This document shows positions 27,393-37,046 of a DNA stretch of 64,000 bases, piece by piece. The stretch is from NCBI RefSeq assembly GCF_030908465.1, contig NZ_CP133078.1:558001-622000 (forward strand), read 5' to 3'. Origin of the DNA: Anaerotignum sp. MB30-C6. Its GTDB lineage: Bacteria; Bacillota; Clostridia; Lachnospirales; Anaerotignaceae. The notes below the pieces were generated by a model, which did no database searches, was not told the origin of the DNA, and saw only the letters and a list, made by a program, of their open reading frames with translations. Position numbers and translations under genes: made by a program. Positions within the stretch are counted from its first letter, which is position 1; each line of letters opens with the position of its first letter.

Positions 27393-27857
27393 GTGATTGA
27401 AGCGGTAAGCTGTGGCGGCGTTGTGATTTATAAGTGGAAGATTCTTCTCTTATACAAAAACCAAAACGGCAGATACATGGGGTGGGTATTACCCAAGGGC
27501 ACCGTGGAAGAAGGCGAAACCTATCGGCAGACTGCTTTGCGTGAGGTTAAGGAAGAATCCGGGGCAACGGGTGAAATTATTAAATATGTGGGTAAAACCC
27601 AATATACCTTCAAAGGCAGCGAGGATACCGTAAGCAAAACAGTGCATTGGTATTTGATGAGTGCTAATTCCTTTTTCTGTAAGCCTCAGAGCGAAGAATA
27701 CTTCGCCGATGCCGGTTTTTATAAATTCCATGAAGCCTATCATCTGTTAAAGTTTAATGACGAACGTCAAATTTTGAAAAAGGCATATTACGAGTATAGT
27801 GAAATGCGTAAAAATAAGGAGTTTCTGAAACGGAAATTTTCCGAAAATAAACGATAA
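27393..27857 (+). CDS. Nudix hydrolase
   Basis: 154 residues. The Nudix box is complete from G36 to G57: GTVEEG-E42-TYRQTAL-R50-E51-VK-E54-E55-SG. The rest resembles the diadenosine-polyphosphate/NTP type (SCGGVVIYKWKILLLYKNQNGRYMGWVLPKG). Start is GTG at 27393 after TGGAGGT. The substrate is not predictable from the motif. It lies 14 bases before the small acidic membrane protein, so both are likely on one transcript. Confidence 0.92.
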   Translation: MIEAVSCGGVVIYKWKILLLYKNQNGRYMGWVLPKGTVEEGETYRQTALREVKEESGATGEIIKYVGKTQYTFKGSEDTVSKTVHWYLMSANSFFCKPQSEEYFADAGFYKFHEAYHLLKFNDERQILKKAYYEYSEMRKNKEFLKRKFSENKR

Positions 27858-27871
27858 AGGAGTAATGTCAG

Positions 27872-28168
27872 ATGAAAAAATATTTTGAAATGAAACCAAG
27901 TTTTGAAGATTTAAAGGATAGAATTGTTGTTTTACACAACGACCGTGACGACAAAAAAACAGTGTTTATTGTATTGGGTATTATTGCTGCGGTTTTAGCA
28001 GTGGTTGCACTAACCGTTGTTTATTTATTGAAAACAAAAATGGATGACGAATACGATGAAGATTGGGATTTCGATTGGGATAGTTTGGAAGATGAGTACT
28101 GCAATGAAGATGATTGCTGCTGTACAGACAAGGATGTAGATGCCTCTGTAAAAGTAGAGCAGATTTAA
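27872..28168 (+). CDS. Small single-span membrane protein with acidic, Cys-rich tail
   Basis: 98 residues. A short basic/acidic N-terminal part is followed by one clear membrane span (about 29-53, VFIVLGIIAAVLAVVALTVV), then a strongly acidic tail containing an aromatic DWDFDWDSLEDEY stretch and a CNEDDCCC cluster. The tail could bind metal, but this is only suggested by composition. AAAGGAG precedes the ATG. It is the last gene before the terminator at 28184. I do not recognise a named family. Confidence 0.75.
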   Translation: MKKYFEMKPSFEDLKDRIVVLHNDRDDKKTVFIVLGIIAAVLAVVALTVVYLLKTKMDDEYDEDWDFDWDSLEDEYCNEDDCCCTDKDVDASVKVEQI

Positions 28169-28183
28169 AGAAGATGGGGCGGC

Positions 28184-28233
28184 AGGTGGCCGGTATGGTC
28201 TTACTACCGACTGCGCGCCACCTCCCTTTTTTT
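28184..28233 (+). terminator. Terminator upstream of cggR
   Basis: AGGTGGC (28184-28190) pairs with GCCACCT (28217-28223), with nested CGGTA/TACCG (28191-28195, 28205-28209), then CCC and seven T. Confidence 0.9.
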
Positions 28234-28240
28234 CTTTTGG

Positions 28241-28277
28241 TTGGGACAAAAAAATAAATATGGGACGAAAAAAGACC
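28241..28277 (+). promoter_or_regulatory. Candidate CggR operator (direct repeats)
   Basis: TGGGACAAAAAAA (28242-28254) and TGGGACGAAAAAA (28261-28273) are direct repeats 19 bases apart, just before cggR. The known Bacillus CggR operator consists of two GGGAC-containing direct repeats about 20 bases apart, so the resemblance is good in the GGGAC half and poor in the TGTC half. Autoregulation of the operon is the inference. Confidence 0.45.
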
Positions 28278-28292
28278 AAAGGAAGGTGAAAT

Positions 28293-29321
28293 ATGGAAGA
28301 TAAATTACAATTGATTCGTAAAATTGCACCTGATTTGACCGAAGAAATGATCAAAAGGTACCGTGTTTTAAAGACGGTTCGCCTTTTACAACCCTGTGGC
28401 AGAAGAATGGTGGTACTGGCACTGGGTATGACGGAACGGACTGTCCGTAGTGAGATTGAACGTTTTAGCGTGCAAAAACTGGTGCAGGTTTCTAAAACAG
28501 GAATGACCGTTACTGATGAAGGCATGGAGGTTTTGGATGGATTGGACACCATTTTCTCCATTATGACGGGGCTATCTGTTTTGGAAGAGAAATTGGCTAA
28601 GCGTTTAGGGGTGAAACGTGTTTTGATTGCCCAAGGTGATGCGGATGTCAGTGAACGTAGCCGCAAAGAAATGGGTCAATTGGCAATGCGTCGCCTTTTG
28701 GAAAAGACTGACGAGAAAAGTTGTATTGCCATCACCGGTGGTACGGCTATGGAGGACTTGGTTCTTGCTGCCCCTGAAATGTCTAAACCTATGGCGAAAA
28801 TGATTGTACCTGCAAGAGGTAGTATTGGTAGAAAAATGGAGTTACAGGCAGATACTTTGGCCGTGCAGTTAGCCGAAAAGCTGCAGGCTGATTATCGCTT
28901 ATTACATTTGCCCGATAACCTAAGTGAAACAGCCTTGGAGGAGATGAAGAAGCAACCTGAAATTTCCGAAACCATACAGGAGATGGAGAAGGCAAATATT
29001 TTGCTTTTAGGTGTGGGTAACGCATTAGACATGGCAGAAAAACGTAGATTGGATGAAGAAATAAGAATATACTTAGCTGAACAAGAAGCTGTTGCAGAGG
29101 CTTGTGGATATTATTTTAATAAAAGTGGCGAGGTACTTTATAAAACTCGTTCCATCGCCATTGACTTTAACGAAATAGACAATATGGATGAAGTGATTGT
29201 AGTAGCTGGTGGGGAGAAAAAGGCAGAAAGTATTTTTGCTGTAAGCCAAAGCATACCAGGTGGTGTTTTTGTTACTGATGAAGGTGCAGCATTAAAAATA
29301 ATAGAACTTTTAGAAGCATAA
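28293..29321 (+). CDS. cggR: Central glycolytic genes regulator CggR (SorC/DeoR family)
   Basis: 342 residues. An N-terminal winged helix-turn-helix (about 20-80; LLQPCGRRMVVLALGMTERTVRSEIERF) is followed by a SorC-type sugar-phosphate-binding domain with ITGGTAMEDL, IVPARGSIG and VVVAGGEKKAESIF motifs. In Bacillus CggR represses gapA-pgk-tpiA-pgm-eno and is released by fructose-1,6-bisphosphate. Here it stands first before pgk, tpiA, gpmI and eno, but the gap gene usual between cggR and pgk is absent. AAGGAAGGTG precedes the ATG. Confidence 0.95.
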   Translation: MEDKLQLIRKIAPDLTEEMIKRYRVLKTVRLLQPCGRRMVVLALGMTERTVRSEIERFSVQKLVQVSKTGMTVTDEGMEVLDGLDTIFSIMTGLSVLEEKLAKRLGVKRVLIAQGDADVSERSRKEMGQLAMRRLLEKTDEKSCIAITGGTAMEDLVLAAPEMSKPMAKMIVPARGSIGRKMELQADTLAVQLAEKLQADYRLLHLPDNLSETALEEMKKQPEISETIQEMEKANILLLGVGNALDMAEKRRLDEEIRIYLAEQEAVAEACGYYFNKSGEVLYKTRSIAIDFNEIDNMDEVIVVAGGEKKAESIFAVSQSIPGGVFVTDEGAALKIIELLEA

Positions 29322-29480
29322 AATTATTGTGAAATGCTGAGACAATATTTTTTCCTACAAGTATTCAGGAATTACCATATTCTAAAAATAAAAGAGAAGA
29401 TTTGGGGAAAAGTAGAAATATTGGGAGATTTGATTAGGTATCTTAGGTGCCTAAACGACAATCAGAAAGGAGTATTAAAA

Positions 29481-30674
29481 ATGCTTAATAAAAAATCCGT
29501 TGATGATTTGCAAGTAAAAGGGAAAAAAGTGTTGGTTAGATGCGACTTCAATGTCCCCTTGCAAAATGGGGTAATTACTGACGAAAACAGAATCACCGCT
29601 GCCCTTCCAACAATCAAAAAACTGGTGGAGGAGGGGGGGAAAGTTATTCTTTGTTCTCATATGGGTAAACCAAAGGGAGAACCCAAGCCAGAGCTTTCCT
29701 TGGCACCTGTTGCAAAAAGGCTTTCTGAAATATTGGGGAAAGAAGTGGTTTTTGCAAAGGACGATATGGTAGTTGGAGAAAACGCCAAAAAAGCCGTAGA
29801 AGCTATGAACGATGGCGATGTAGTGTTGTTGGAAAATACACGGTATAGAAAAGAAGAAACAAAAAATGAGGAAACCTTTAGCAAGGAATTGGCTTCCTTA
29901 GCGGATGTATTTGTAAACGATGCGTTTGGCACCAGCCATAGAGCCCACTGCTCAACAGTAGGGGTTACGGAATATGTAAAAGAGTCTGCAGTTGGTTATT
30001 TGATGGAAAAGGAAATTGAATTTTTAGGGAATGCGGTGAACAAGCCTGAGCATCCTTTTGTCGCTATATTAGGTGGTTCAAAGGTTTCTGATAAAATCAA
30101 TGTAATCAACAACTTATTGGAAAAAGTGGATACCTTAATTATTGGCGGCGGAATGGCATATACCTTCTCAGTAGCCCAAGGCGGTAAGGTTGGGGAATCT
30201 TTGCTGGAAGCCGATAAGGTTGAATATGCTAAGGAAATGATGGCAAAAGCCAAGGAAAAGGGCGTTCGCTTCTTATTACCTGTGGATACATTGGTTACAA
30301 AAGAGTTTAAAAACGACACAGAGTTTAAAACGGTTCCTGCTTTGGAAATTCCCGATGGATGGATGGGACTTGATATTGGCGAAAAGTCCAGAGAATTATT
30401 TGCATCAGCAATCAAGGAAGCCAAGACTGTAATTTGGAACGGACCTATGGGGGTTTTTGAGTTCGAAAACTTTGCTGGTGGCACAAAAGCCGTGGCTCAG
30501 GCAATGGCTGATATTGATGCAACAACGATTATCGGTGGTGGTGATTCTGCCGCGGCTGTAAATCAGTTGGGCTTCGGAGATAAAATGACGCATATTTCTA
30601 CAGGTGGCGGTGCTTCATTGGAATTTTTGGAAGGAAAGGACTTGCCAGGTGTGGTTGCGGTGCAAGATAAATAA
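29481..30674 (+). CDS. pgk: Phosphoglycerate kinase
   Basis: 397 residues. It transfers phosphate from 1,3-bisphosphoglycerate to ADP. Motifs include [50 protein letters not shown] and the nucleotide-binding [13 protein letters not shown] with [12 protein letters not shown]. The frame is open from 29334, adding 49 residues that look nothing like Pgk; AAAGGAG before the ATG at 29481 and the MLNKKSVDD start are correct. There are 159 bases between cggR and this start, with no hairpin recognised. Confidence 0.97.
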   Translation: MLNKKSVDDLQVKGKKVLVRCDFNVPLQNGVITDENRITAALPTIKKLVEEGGKVILCSHMGKPKGEPKPELSLAPVAKRLSEILGKEVVFAKDDMVVGENAKKAVEAMNDGDVVLLENTRYRKEETKNEETFSKELASLADVFVNDAFGTSHRAHCSTVGVTEYVKESAVGYLMEKEIEFLGNAVNKPEHPFVAILGGSKVSDKINVINNLLEKVDTLIIGGGMAYTFSVAQGGKVGESLLEADKVEYAKEMMAKAKEKGVRFLLPVDTLVTKEFKNDTEFKTVPALEIPDGWMGLDIGEKSRELFASAIKEAKTVIWNGPMGVFEFENFAGGTKAVAQAMADIDATTIIGGGDSAAAVNQLGFGDKMTHISTGGGASLEFLEGKDLPGVVAVQDK

Positions 30675-30682
30675 GGTTTAAT

Positions 30683-31627
30683 ATGAAACAAAGGGGAAGA
30701 ATATTTGTGGTGATAGCACTGTTTTGCTCCTTGGTATTTCAACAGACTGCTTGGGGAAAAACAGTGACTGCCATGAATAATTTGAATGAACTAGAGTTGA
30801 TAAAGCCGGCGGAGAAAATGATTATTCCACCAACAGACTATATTTCAGTGTTGATGTATCATCATTTTGCAATTAGAGATATGGGACAGGGAAACGGGGT
30901 TGTGACCACCCAAGCCGAGCTGGAGGATCAAATTTGTTATTTAAAGGAGTTAGGGTATGAATTTATTTCCCTGGAAACTCTAAACGAATTTCTTCAGCGG
31001 GTGGAAAAAGAGAAGGTTCAATATAAACGAAGAGACAATGGTGAACTTGGCCTTGGATTGAATAAAAAATATATTTGTATCACAATGGATGACGGATATA
31101 TGAGCAATTATGATTTGGCCTTTCCCATTTTCCGAAAATACCGTATCCCTGCCTCTATTTTTGCTGTGACGGATAGCATCACGGAACAATCGGGGCTAAA
31201 AAAGTTTACCTGGGATCAAGCACAGAAAATGGTAGACAGCAGATATGTTAAAATTTATAACCATACAGCCAACCATGTTCCTGTGGATTTAGAAGAGGAA
31301 GATGAATTTTTGGCAGAGGTAGAAAAGGCAGAAGTTGCTTTGGAAAAGTATCTAAACCAAAAAGGATGCAAGGCACTGGCCTTTCCCAATGGAAGATTTA
31401 CTGTATATACCCAGGAAGCGTTGAAAGATATGGGCTTTGACCTATTATTTACAGTTGACCACGGAGTCATTACAAGACAAACATCCCCCTATGAAATCCC
31501 TAGAGTGAATGTGGAGTCTGGCTGGTGTGGTCAAGATTTGGTGGAAAACATAGAACGGGCTGCGAGGAAAAGCTTTGTACGGAAAGAGAGGGAAGTGAAT
31601 TATGAGAAAAAAAATCATAGCAGGTAA
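30683..31627 (+). CDS. Secreted polysaccharide deacetylase (NodB domain, CE4)
   Basis: 314 residues. A signal peptide (1-25, [18 protein letters not shown]) sends it outside. NodB motifs: TMDDGY with Asp 136/137 (usual TFDDG), NHTANH with H194 and H198 as metal ligands, and LAFPNGRF (usual FAYPFG). A SVLMYHHF strand starts the domain at about 55. It probably de-N-acetylates a cell-wall or surface glycan. It starts 8 bases after pgk and its 3' end overlaps tpiA by 26 bases, so it is embedded in the glycolytic operon, which is unusual. Confidence 0.92.
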   Translation: MKQRGRIFVVIALFCSLVFQQTAWGKTVTAMNNLNELELIKPAEKMIIPPTDYISVLMYHHFAIRDMGQGNGVVTTQAELEDQICYLKELGYEFISLETLNEFLQRVEKEKVQYKRRDNGELGLGLNKKYICITMDDGYMSNYDLAFPIFRKYRIPASIFAVTDSITEQSGLKKFTWDQAQKMVDSRYVKIYNHTANHVPVDLEEEDEFLAEVEKAEVALEKYLNQKGCKALAFPNGRFTVYTQEALKDMGFDLLFTVDHGVITRQTSPYEIPRVNVESGWCGQDLVENIERAARKSFVRKEREVNYEKKNHSR

Positions 31628-32351
31628 CTGGAAGATGAACAAAACTCCCAAAGAGGCAACAGAATTTTGTAAGCTGATGAAAGATAAAGTTGCTTCCTCC
31701 GAAGTTGACGTTGTATTTTGTGTACCTTTTGTAGATTTATATCCCGCTTTGGAAGAGCTAAAGGGGGCTGGCATTGGTGTGGGTGCTGAAAACATGCACT
31801 TTGAAGACAGTGGTGCGTATACAGGAGAAATTTCTCCCTTGATGTTAAAGGAAATGGGAGTTTCTTATGTTGTACTTGGACATTCCGAACGCCGTCAGTA
31901 CTTTAACGAGACGAATGATATGGTCAATAAGAAAGTGAAAAAGGCCTTAGAAGTGGGGATTACGCCGATTATGTGCTGCGGTGAAACACTGGAGCAAAGA
32001 GAAGCAGGGATTACCATAGAATGGATACGTATTCAGATAAAATGTGGTCTAGCAGGGCTTACAGCAGAAGAAGTTTCAAAAGTTGTAATTGCCTACGAAC
32101 CTATTTGGGCAATCGGTACTGGTAAAACAGCAACTTCGGAGCAGGCACAAGAGGTTTGCAAAGCAGTTCGCCAAGTTGTTGGCGAAGTGTACGGAGAAAC
32201 GACTGCACAACAGGTTCGAATTCAATATGGTGGCAGCGTAAATGGAAAAAATGCAGCAGAATTGTTTGCTATGCCTGATATTGATGGTGGATTAGTTGGT
32301 GGGGCAAGCTTGAAAGAGGAGTTTCAAGAAATTGTTCATTATCAGAAATAA
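31602..32351 (+). CDS. tpiA: Triosephosphate isomerase
   Basis: 249 residues. Substrate Lys is in GNWKMN, the electrophilic His in LGHSERRQ, the catalytic Glu in [15 protein letters not shown], and the phosphate loop is [17 protein letters not shown] ends the fold. Translation begins inside the deacetylase end, with AGAGGGAAG upstream of the ATG, which links expression of the two genes. Confidence 0.97.
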   Translation: MRKKIIAGNWKMNKTPKEATEFCKLMKDKVASSEVDVVFCVPFVDLYPALEELKGAGIGVGAENMHFEDSGAYTGEISPLMLKEMGVSYVVLGHSERRQYFNETNDMVNKKVKKALEVGITPIMCCGETLEQREAGITIEWIRIQIKCGLAGLTAEEVSKVVIAYEPIWAIGTGKTATSEQAQEVCKAVRQVVGEVYGETTAQQVRIQYGGSVNGKNAAELFAMPDIDGGLVGGASLKEEFQEIVHYQK

Positions 32352-32380
32352 CAAACGCGCTGAAAGTGAGGCGAAATAAT

Positions 32381-33928
32381 ATGGAAAAGAAGACAACTGT
32401 TTTAATGATTTTAGATGGATTTGGTATTAATGAAAAAGTCGAGGGAAATGCCATTAAACAAGCCAATACTCCAGTACTGGATGCTATTTTCAAGAAGTAC
32501 CCCTTTGTAAAAGGATATGCCAGTGGACGTGACGTTGGTTTGCCCGAAGGGCAGATGGGGAATTCAGAGGTTGGACATTTAAACATTGGAGCAGGACGTA
32601 TTGTTTACCAAGAATTTACACGTATTACTAAAGCAATTGAAGATGGAGATTTTTATGAAAATCCTGAATTATTGCAAGCCATAGAGCATTGCAAAAAAAA
32701 TTCATCGGCGTTACATCTATACGGGTTGGTTTCTGACGGTGGCGTGCATAGCCACAACACCCATCTTTATGCATTGTTGCGTTTAGCCAAAAAGCATGAT
32801 TTACAAAAAGTATATGTTCATGCATTTTTGGACGGCAGAGACACACCACCATCCTCGGGGGCAGATTATGTAGCTGAGTTGGCGGAAAAAATGCGTGAAA
32901 TTGAGGCAGGACAGATTGCAACGGTGGGAGGACGCTATTATGCTATGGACCGTGATAAGCGTTGGGAAAGAGTACAGGAAGCATACGATGCCATGGTTTT
33001 GGGCAAAGGAACAACTGCCCAAGATGCAGTGGATGCAGTTAAGAAATCCTATGAAAAAGGGAAAACCGACGAGTTTATGGCACCTACTGTGATTGTGAAT
33101 GAGGATGGTAAGGCGAAGGGCAAGATTTCTGACCATGATGCGGTCATTTCCTTTAACTTCCGTCCCGACCGCGCTAGGGAAATAACCAGGGCCATGTGTG
33201 ACCCCGAATTTAATGGGTTTCAAAGGGAAAAAGTATTGCAAGATTTAAAATATGTTTGCTTTACAGAATATGACGTTACCATTCCAAATAAGGAAGTGGC
33301 ATTTAAGCCCCAAAGATTGACAAATACATTAGGTAGTTATATTTCTTCCCTGGGCTTGAAACAATTAAGAACTGCTGAAACGGAAAAATATGCCCATGTA
33401 ACCTTCTTTTTTAACGGTGGCGTAGAGGAACCAAATCCCAATGAGGATCGTTGGTTGGTACCTTCACCAAAAGTTGCAACTTATGACTTACAGCCGGAAA
33501 TGAGTGCATTTCAGGTAACAGAGGGCTTGGTAAAGGCAATCCGTTCCAAAGAGTATGATTTGATTATTGTAAACTTTGCCAACCCAGATATGGTGGGGCA
33601 TACGGGAATTATGGAAGCTGCCATAAAAGCTGTGGAAGTCGTGGATACTTGCATTAGTAAGGTCATGGAGGCATTAGTGGAAACTGGTGGGAATATGTTT
33701 TTATGCGCAGACCATGGAAATAGTGACCAAATGGTGGACTATGTAACCCATGAGGCTTTCACCGCCCATACAACGAACCCAGTACCCTTTGTTTTGATAA
33801 ACTACACCGATGGTGTTGGACTTAGAGATGGGGGCAGATTGGCAGATATAGCTCCTACTCTTTTGGAAATGATGGGAGTACCTATTCCCGAAGAAATGAC
33901 AGGAAAAAGCCTGCTAACAGGTAATTAA
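32381..33928 (+). CDS. gpmI: 2,3-bisphosphoglycerate-independent phosphoglycerate mutase
   Basis: 515 residues. It interconverts 3- and 2-phosphoglycerate with two Mn ions. The alkaline-phosphatase-like core includes LMILDGFG, GQMGNSEVGHLNIGAGRIVYQ with the phosphorylated Ser, VSDGGVHSH, HAFLDGRDTPP, and the late metal motif CADHGNSDQM. The frame opens with GTG at 32366, but AAGTGAGG before the ATG at 32381 yields the usual start MEKKTTVLMILDG. Confidence 0.97.
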   Translation: MEKKTTVLMILDGFGINEKVEGNAIKQANTPVLDAIFKKYPFVKGYASGRDVGLPEGQMGNSEVGHLNIGAGRIVYQEFTRITKAIEDGDFYENPELLQAIEHCKKNSSALHLYGLVSDGGVHSHNTHLYALLRLAKKHDLQKVYVHAFLDGRDTPPSSGADYVAELAEKMREIEAGQIATVGGRYYAMDRDKRWERVQEAYDAMVLGKGTTAQDAVDAVKKSYEKGKTDEFMAPTVIVNEDGKAKGKISDHDAVISFNFRPDRAREITRAMCDPEFNGFQREKVLQDLKYVCFTEYDVTIPNKEVAFKPQRLTNTLGSYISSLGLKQLRTAETEKYAHVTFFFNGGVEEPNPNEDRWLVPSPKVATYDLQPEMSAFQVTEGLVKAIRSKEYDLIIVNFANPDMVGHTGIMEAAIKAVEVVDTCISKVMEALVETGGNMFLCADHGNSDQMVDYVTHEAFTAHTTNPVPFVLINYTDGVGLRDGGRLADIAPTLLEMMGVPIPEEMTGKSLLTGN

Positions 33929-35272
<1,344 letters not shown>

Positions 35273-35298
35273 GAAGAAATTGTAAAAGAGTAAGATCA

Positions 35299-35341
35299 AA
35301 TAAAGCTTTTTATGCAAATCATAAAAAGCTTTATTTTTTTG
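35299..35341 (+). terminator. Terminator of the glycolytic operon
   Basis: 16-base perfect arms AATAAAGCTTTTTATG (35299-35314) and CATAAAAAGCTTTATT (35320-35335) followed by TTTTT. Confidence 0.95.
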
Positions 35342-35391
35342 TTGCAATTATTTTTGAGGGTGAGGAATTTGTTGGTATTATTTTTTACAGC

Positions 35392-35708
35392 ATGCCATTA
35401 AAATATTTTGGAGGAGACTTAGCAAACAAGGGAGGTCGAAAAAACGACAAAATAGAACCAGATAACTTTAGATAACTACATACAAACTTTTGAAGAGTAT
35501 GAATACCTAGGAGAAAAAGATGTAACTTTTAGTGAATGGCATTTTGTGCTGAAGGAACTACCTGAGAATATTCCAGAAGAGCTGGTTAAATTGTTATTTT
35601 AATGACATTTCTAGTGAGTTTGAAAAGCATTTGGATTTATTTGGAGAAAATGAGGCTCTTAAAATTTCTGCAAGAAATATAGCCGAGGGTTTTGAGAAAG
35701 ATGACTAA
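35392..35708 (+). pseudogene. Frameshifted remnant of an unknown small protein gene
   Basis: Three overlapping open segments read as one protein only if two frameshifts are repaired: MPLKYFGGDLANKGGRK...PDNFR (35392-35475), DNYIQTFEEYEYLGEKDV...EELVKLLF (35471-35602), and NDISSEFEKHLDLFGENE...EGFEKDD (35601-35708). The joins fall near 35472 and 35600. The acidic, aromatic composition recalls immunity-type or other small accessory proteins, but I do not recognise it. A second frame starts one base after its stop. Confidence 0.5.
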
Positions 35709-35891
35709 ATGAAGGAATATGTCATTCACAGCTTATCCATTTGGTTAAAAGAAGAAATAAAGCGTAAGGAAACAGTATTTTTAGATATGATGAAGGAGGA
35801 TGTTCTGGAATATCACCTTTCTGATTTTACGATGGTTCAGGTTCATTTTTCTATGGCACACTCCCAGCTATCTTTAGAGAAGGGGCTATAA
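35709..35891 (+). CDS. Short unknown ORF directly after the remnant
   Basis: 60 residues beginning MKEYVIHSLSIWLKEEIKRK and ending QLSLEKGL. The ATG follows the remnant's stop codon directly (TAAATG), as in a translationally coupled pair. There is no separate ribosome binding site, apart from GAGAAAG upstream. It may itself be truncated, because the coding pattern stops abruptly. No family recognised. Low confidence that it is expressed. Confidence 0.35.
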   Translation: MKEYVIHSLSIWLKEEIKRKETVFLDMMKEDVLEYHLSDFTMVQVHFSMAHSQLSLEKGL

Positions 35892-36000
35892 TTAGGGGAT
35901 AGAGCATACACCCGGGCTTATTTTTGCGGTAAGGGTAAAGAAGATGGTTGTTGGTAAATATATGAGTTATATTGGATTGAAGATGAGTAAGAAAAGAGAT

Positions 36001-36032
36001 AAGGCACTTTCCCCAAAAAGGGAGAGTGCCTT
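36001..36032 (-). terminator. Hairpin downstream of the GntR gene
   Basis: AAGGCACT (36001-36008) pairs with AGTGCCTT (36025-36032), extended by CCCC/GGG pairing. On the minus strand it lies 7 bases after the GntR stop and is followed by ATCTCTTTTC. It may also stop plus-strand readthrough from 35891. Confidence 0.65.
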
Positions 36033-36038
36033 AAAATT

Positions 36039-36764
36039 TTATGCTTTTGGATTCCTTTTTTCCTCTGCTTTCGCCGCCATAATTTTAAAAAGTTCTTGCA
36101 TATCCATGTTTCCGTTTCTCATAATCCATTCAATCGCACCGAAAACAGGGGTCAAGTGTTTTGGGATAAACTCTAGCAAAGCTGCTTCGTTTTTCTCTTT
36201 TAGAAGTTTAATCATTTCCAAATGCTGATCGAAAGATGGCTGGTGTTTTGACAGGGGCATTTTTGAAAGCATAAAGATTTGAAACATTGAGCCAATATTC
36301 CAATTATTAATATATAGCTTTGTTAACTGTGAGTTTCCTGCCAAAGTAACAAACAATGTATGAAAGCGAATTTCCAATTCGGTAGCAAGGTTATAGTTTT
36401 GGCTATCCACATTGGCAAGTTCAAGGGCTACTTCTTCCATCTCATCTAAAATTTCATGTGAAAAGTCTATATTTTGAATGGCTCTTTTTACTGCATAAAG
36501 TTCGAACATTTCACGGACTTCAGTGATTTCTTTTAATTGTTGTGGGGAAAAGTCTGCTACAATTACCCCTCGTCTGGGTAAAGCAACGGCCAATCCTTGT
36601 GCCACTAGGCGGTTAATTGCAGAAACGACAGGGGTTCTGCTAATGCCCAAAGAATCTGAAATATCTTGGGTTGATAATTTGGACCCCGGTGGATAGGTAC
36701 CGTTTTGTATGCCCGTTCGTATTTCCCGAAAAGCGTAGTCTAACAGAGATTCTGCATGTTCCAT
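36039..36764 (-). CDS. GntR-family transcriptional regulator (FadR/FCD type)
   Basis: 241 residues. The N-terminal winged helix (about 5-70) contains ESLLDYAFREIRTGIQNG, PPGSKLSTQDISDSLGISRTPVVSAINRL and GLAVALPRRGVIVADFS. The FCD effector domain (about 80-220) carries EVREMFELYAVKRA, RFHTLFVTLAGN and FDQHLEMIKLLKEKN, with the His residues that bind metal in this group. Such regulators usually respond to organic or sugar acids. No target operon is adjacent; the SDR-TRAP genes at 57595 would be a plausible type of target but are 20 kb away. Confidence 0.9.
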   Translation of the reverse strand: MEHAESLLDYAFREIRTGIQNGTYPPGSKLSTQDISDSLGISRTPVVSAINRLVAQGLAVALPRRGVIVADFSPQQLKEITEVREMFELYAVKRAIQNIDFSHEILDEMEEVALELANVDSQNYNLATELEIRFHTLFVTLAGNSQLTKLYINNWNIGSMFQIFMLSKMPLSKHQPSFDQHLEMIKLLKEKNEAALLEFIPKHLTPVFGAIEWIMRNGNMDMQELFKIMAAKAEEKRNPKA

Positions 36765-37046
36765 ATAGTGTGCCTCTTTCTTTTTTTGTATGAATTTTTA
36801 ATTTAAAACATTATAAATAAAATTCAAAATTATTACCTTTATTATAATGCCTTAAAATGGCCTTGTAAACCCTATTCATTCATGTTCACGAAAAATGTGG
36901 CAGAATGTCTGAAAACCTTTTGTTTCGGACTTTTTCTTTAACTGTATTATATAGGTTGAATAGCAAGGTTTTTGTTTGGTCAAATTAATATTGGAGCAAA
37001 AATTATTTTTTTGTTCTAATTTCAGTAGCAGTCGGGAGTGGGGCAT
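36765..37046. other. Divergent intergenic region between the GntR gene and spoIVB
   Basis: About 280 bases, very AT-rich with several TATAAT-like strings (for example near 36840). No gene, repeat or terminator was seen. It must hold the promoters of both divergent genes. No clear sigma-G or sigma-F type element could be assigned for spoIVB. Confidence 0.4.

Noticed and set aside
29334..29480. 49-residue N-terminal extension of Pgk
   Set aside because: The extension has no Pgk similarity, and an AAAGGAG site directly precedes the canonical start at 29481.
36039..36764. GntR gene as the regulator of spoIVB-spo0A
   Set aside because: It is divergent and next to spoIVB, but FCD-type regulators respond to metabolites and nothing in the sequence links it to sporulation.
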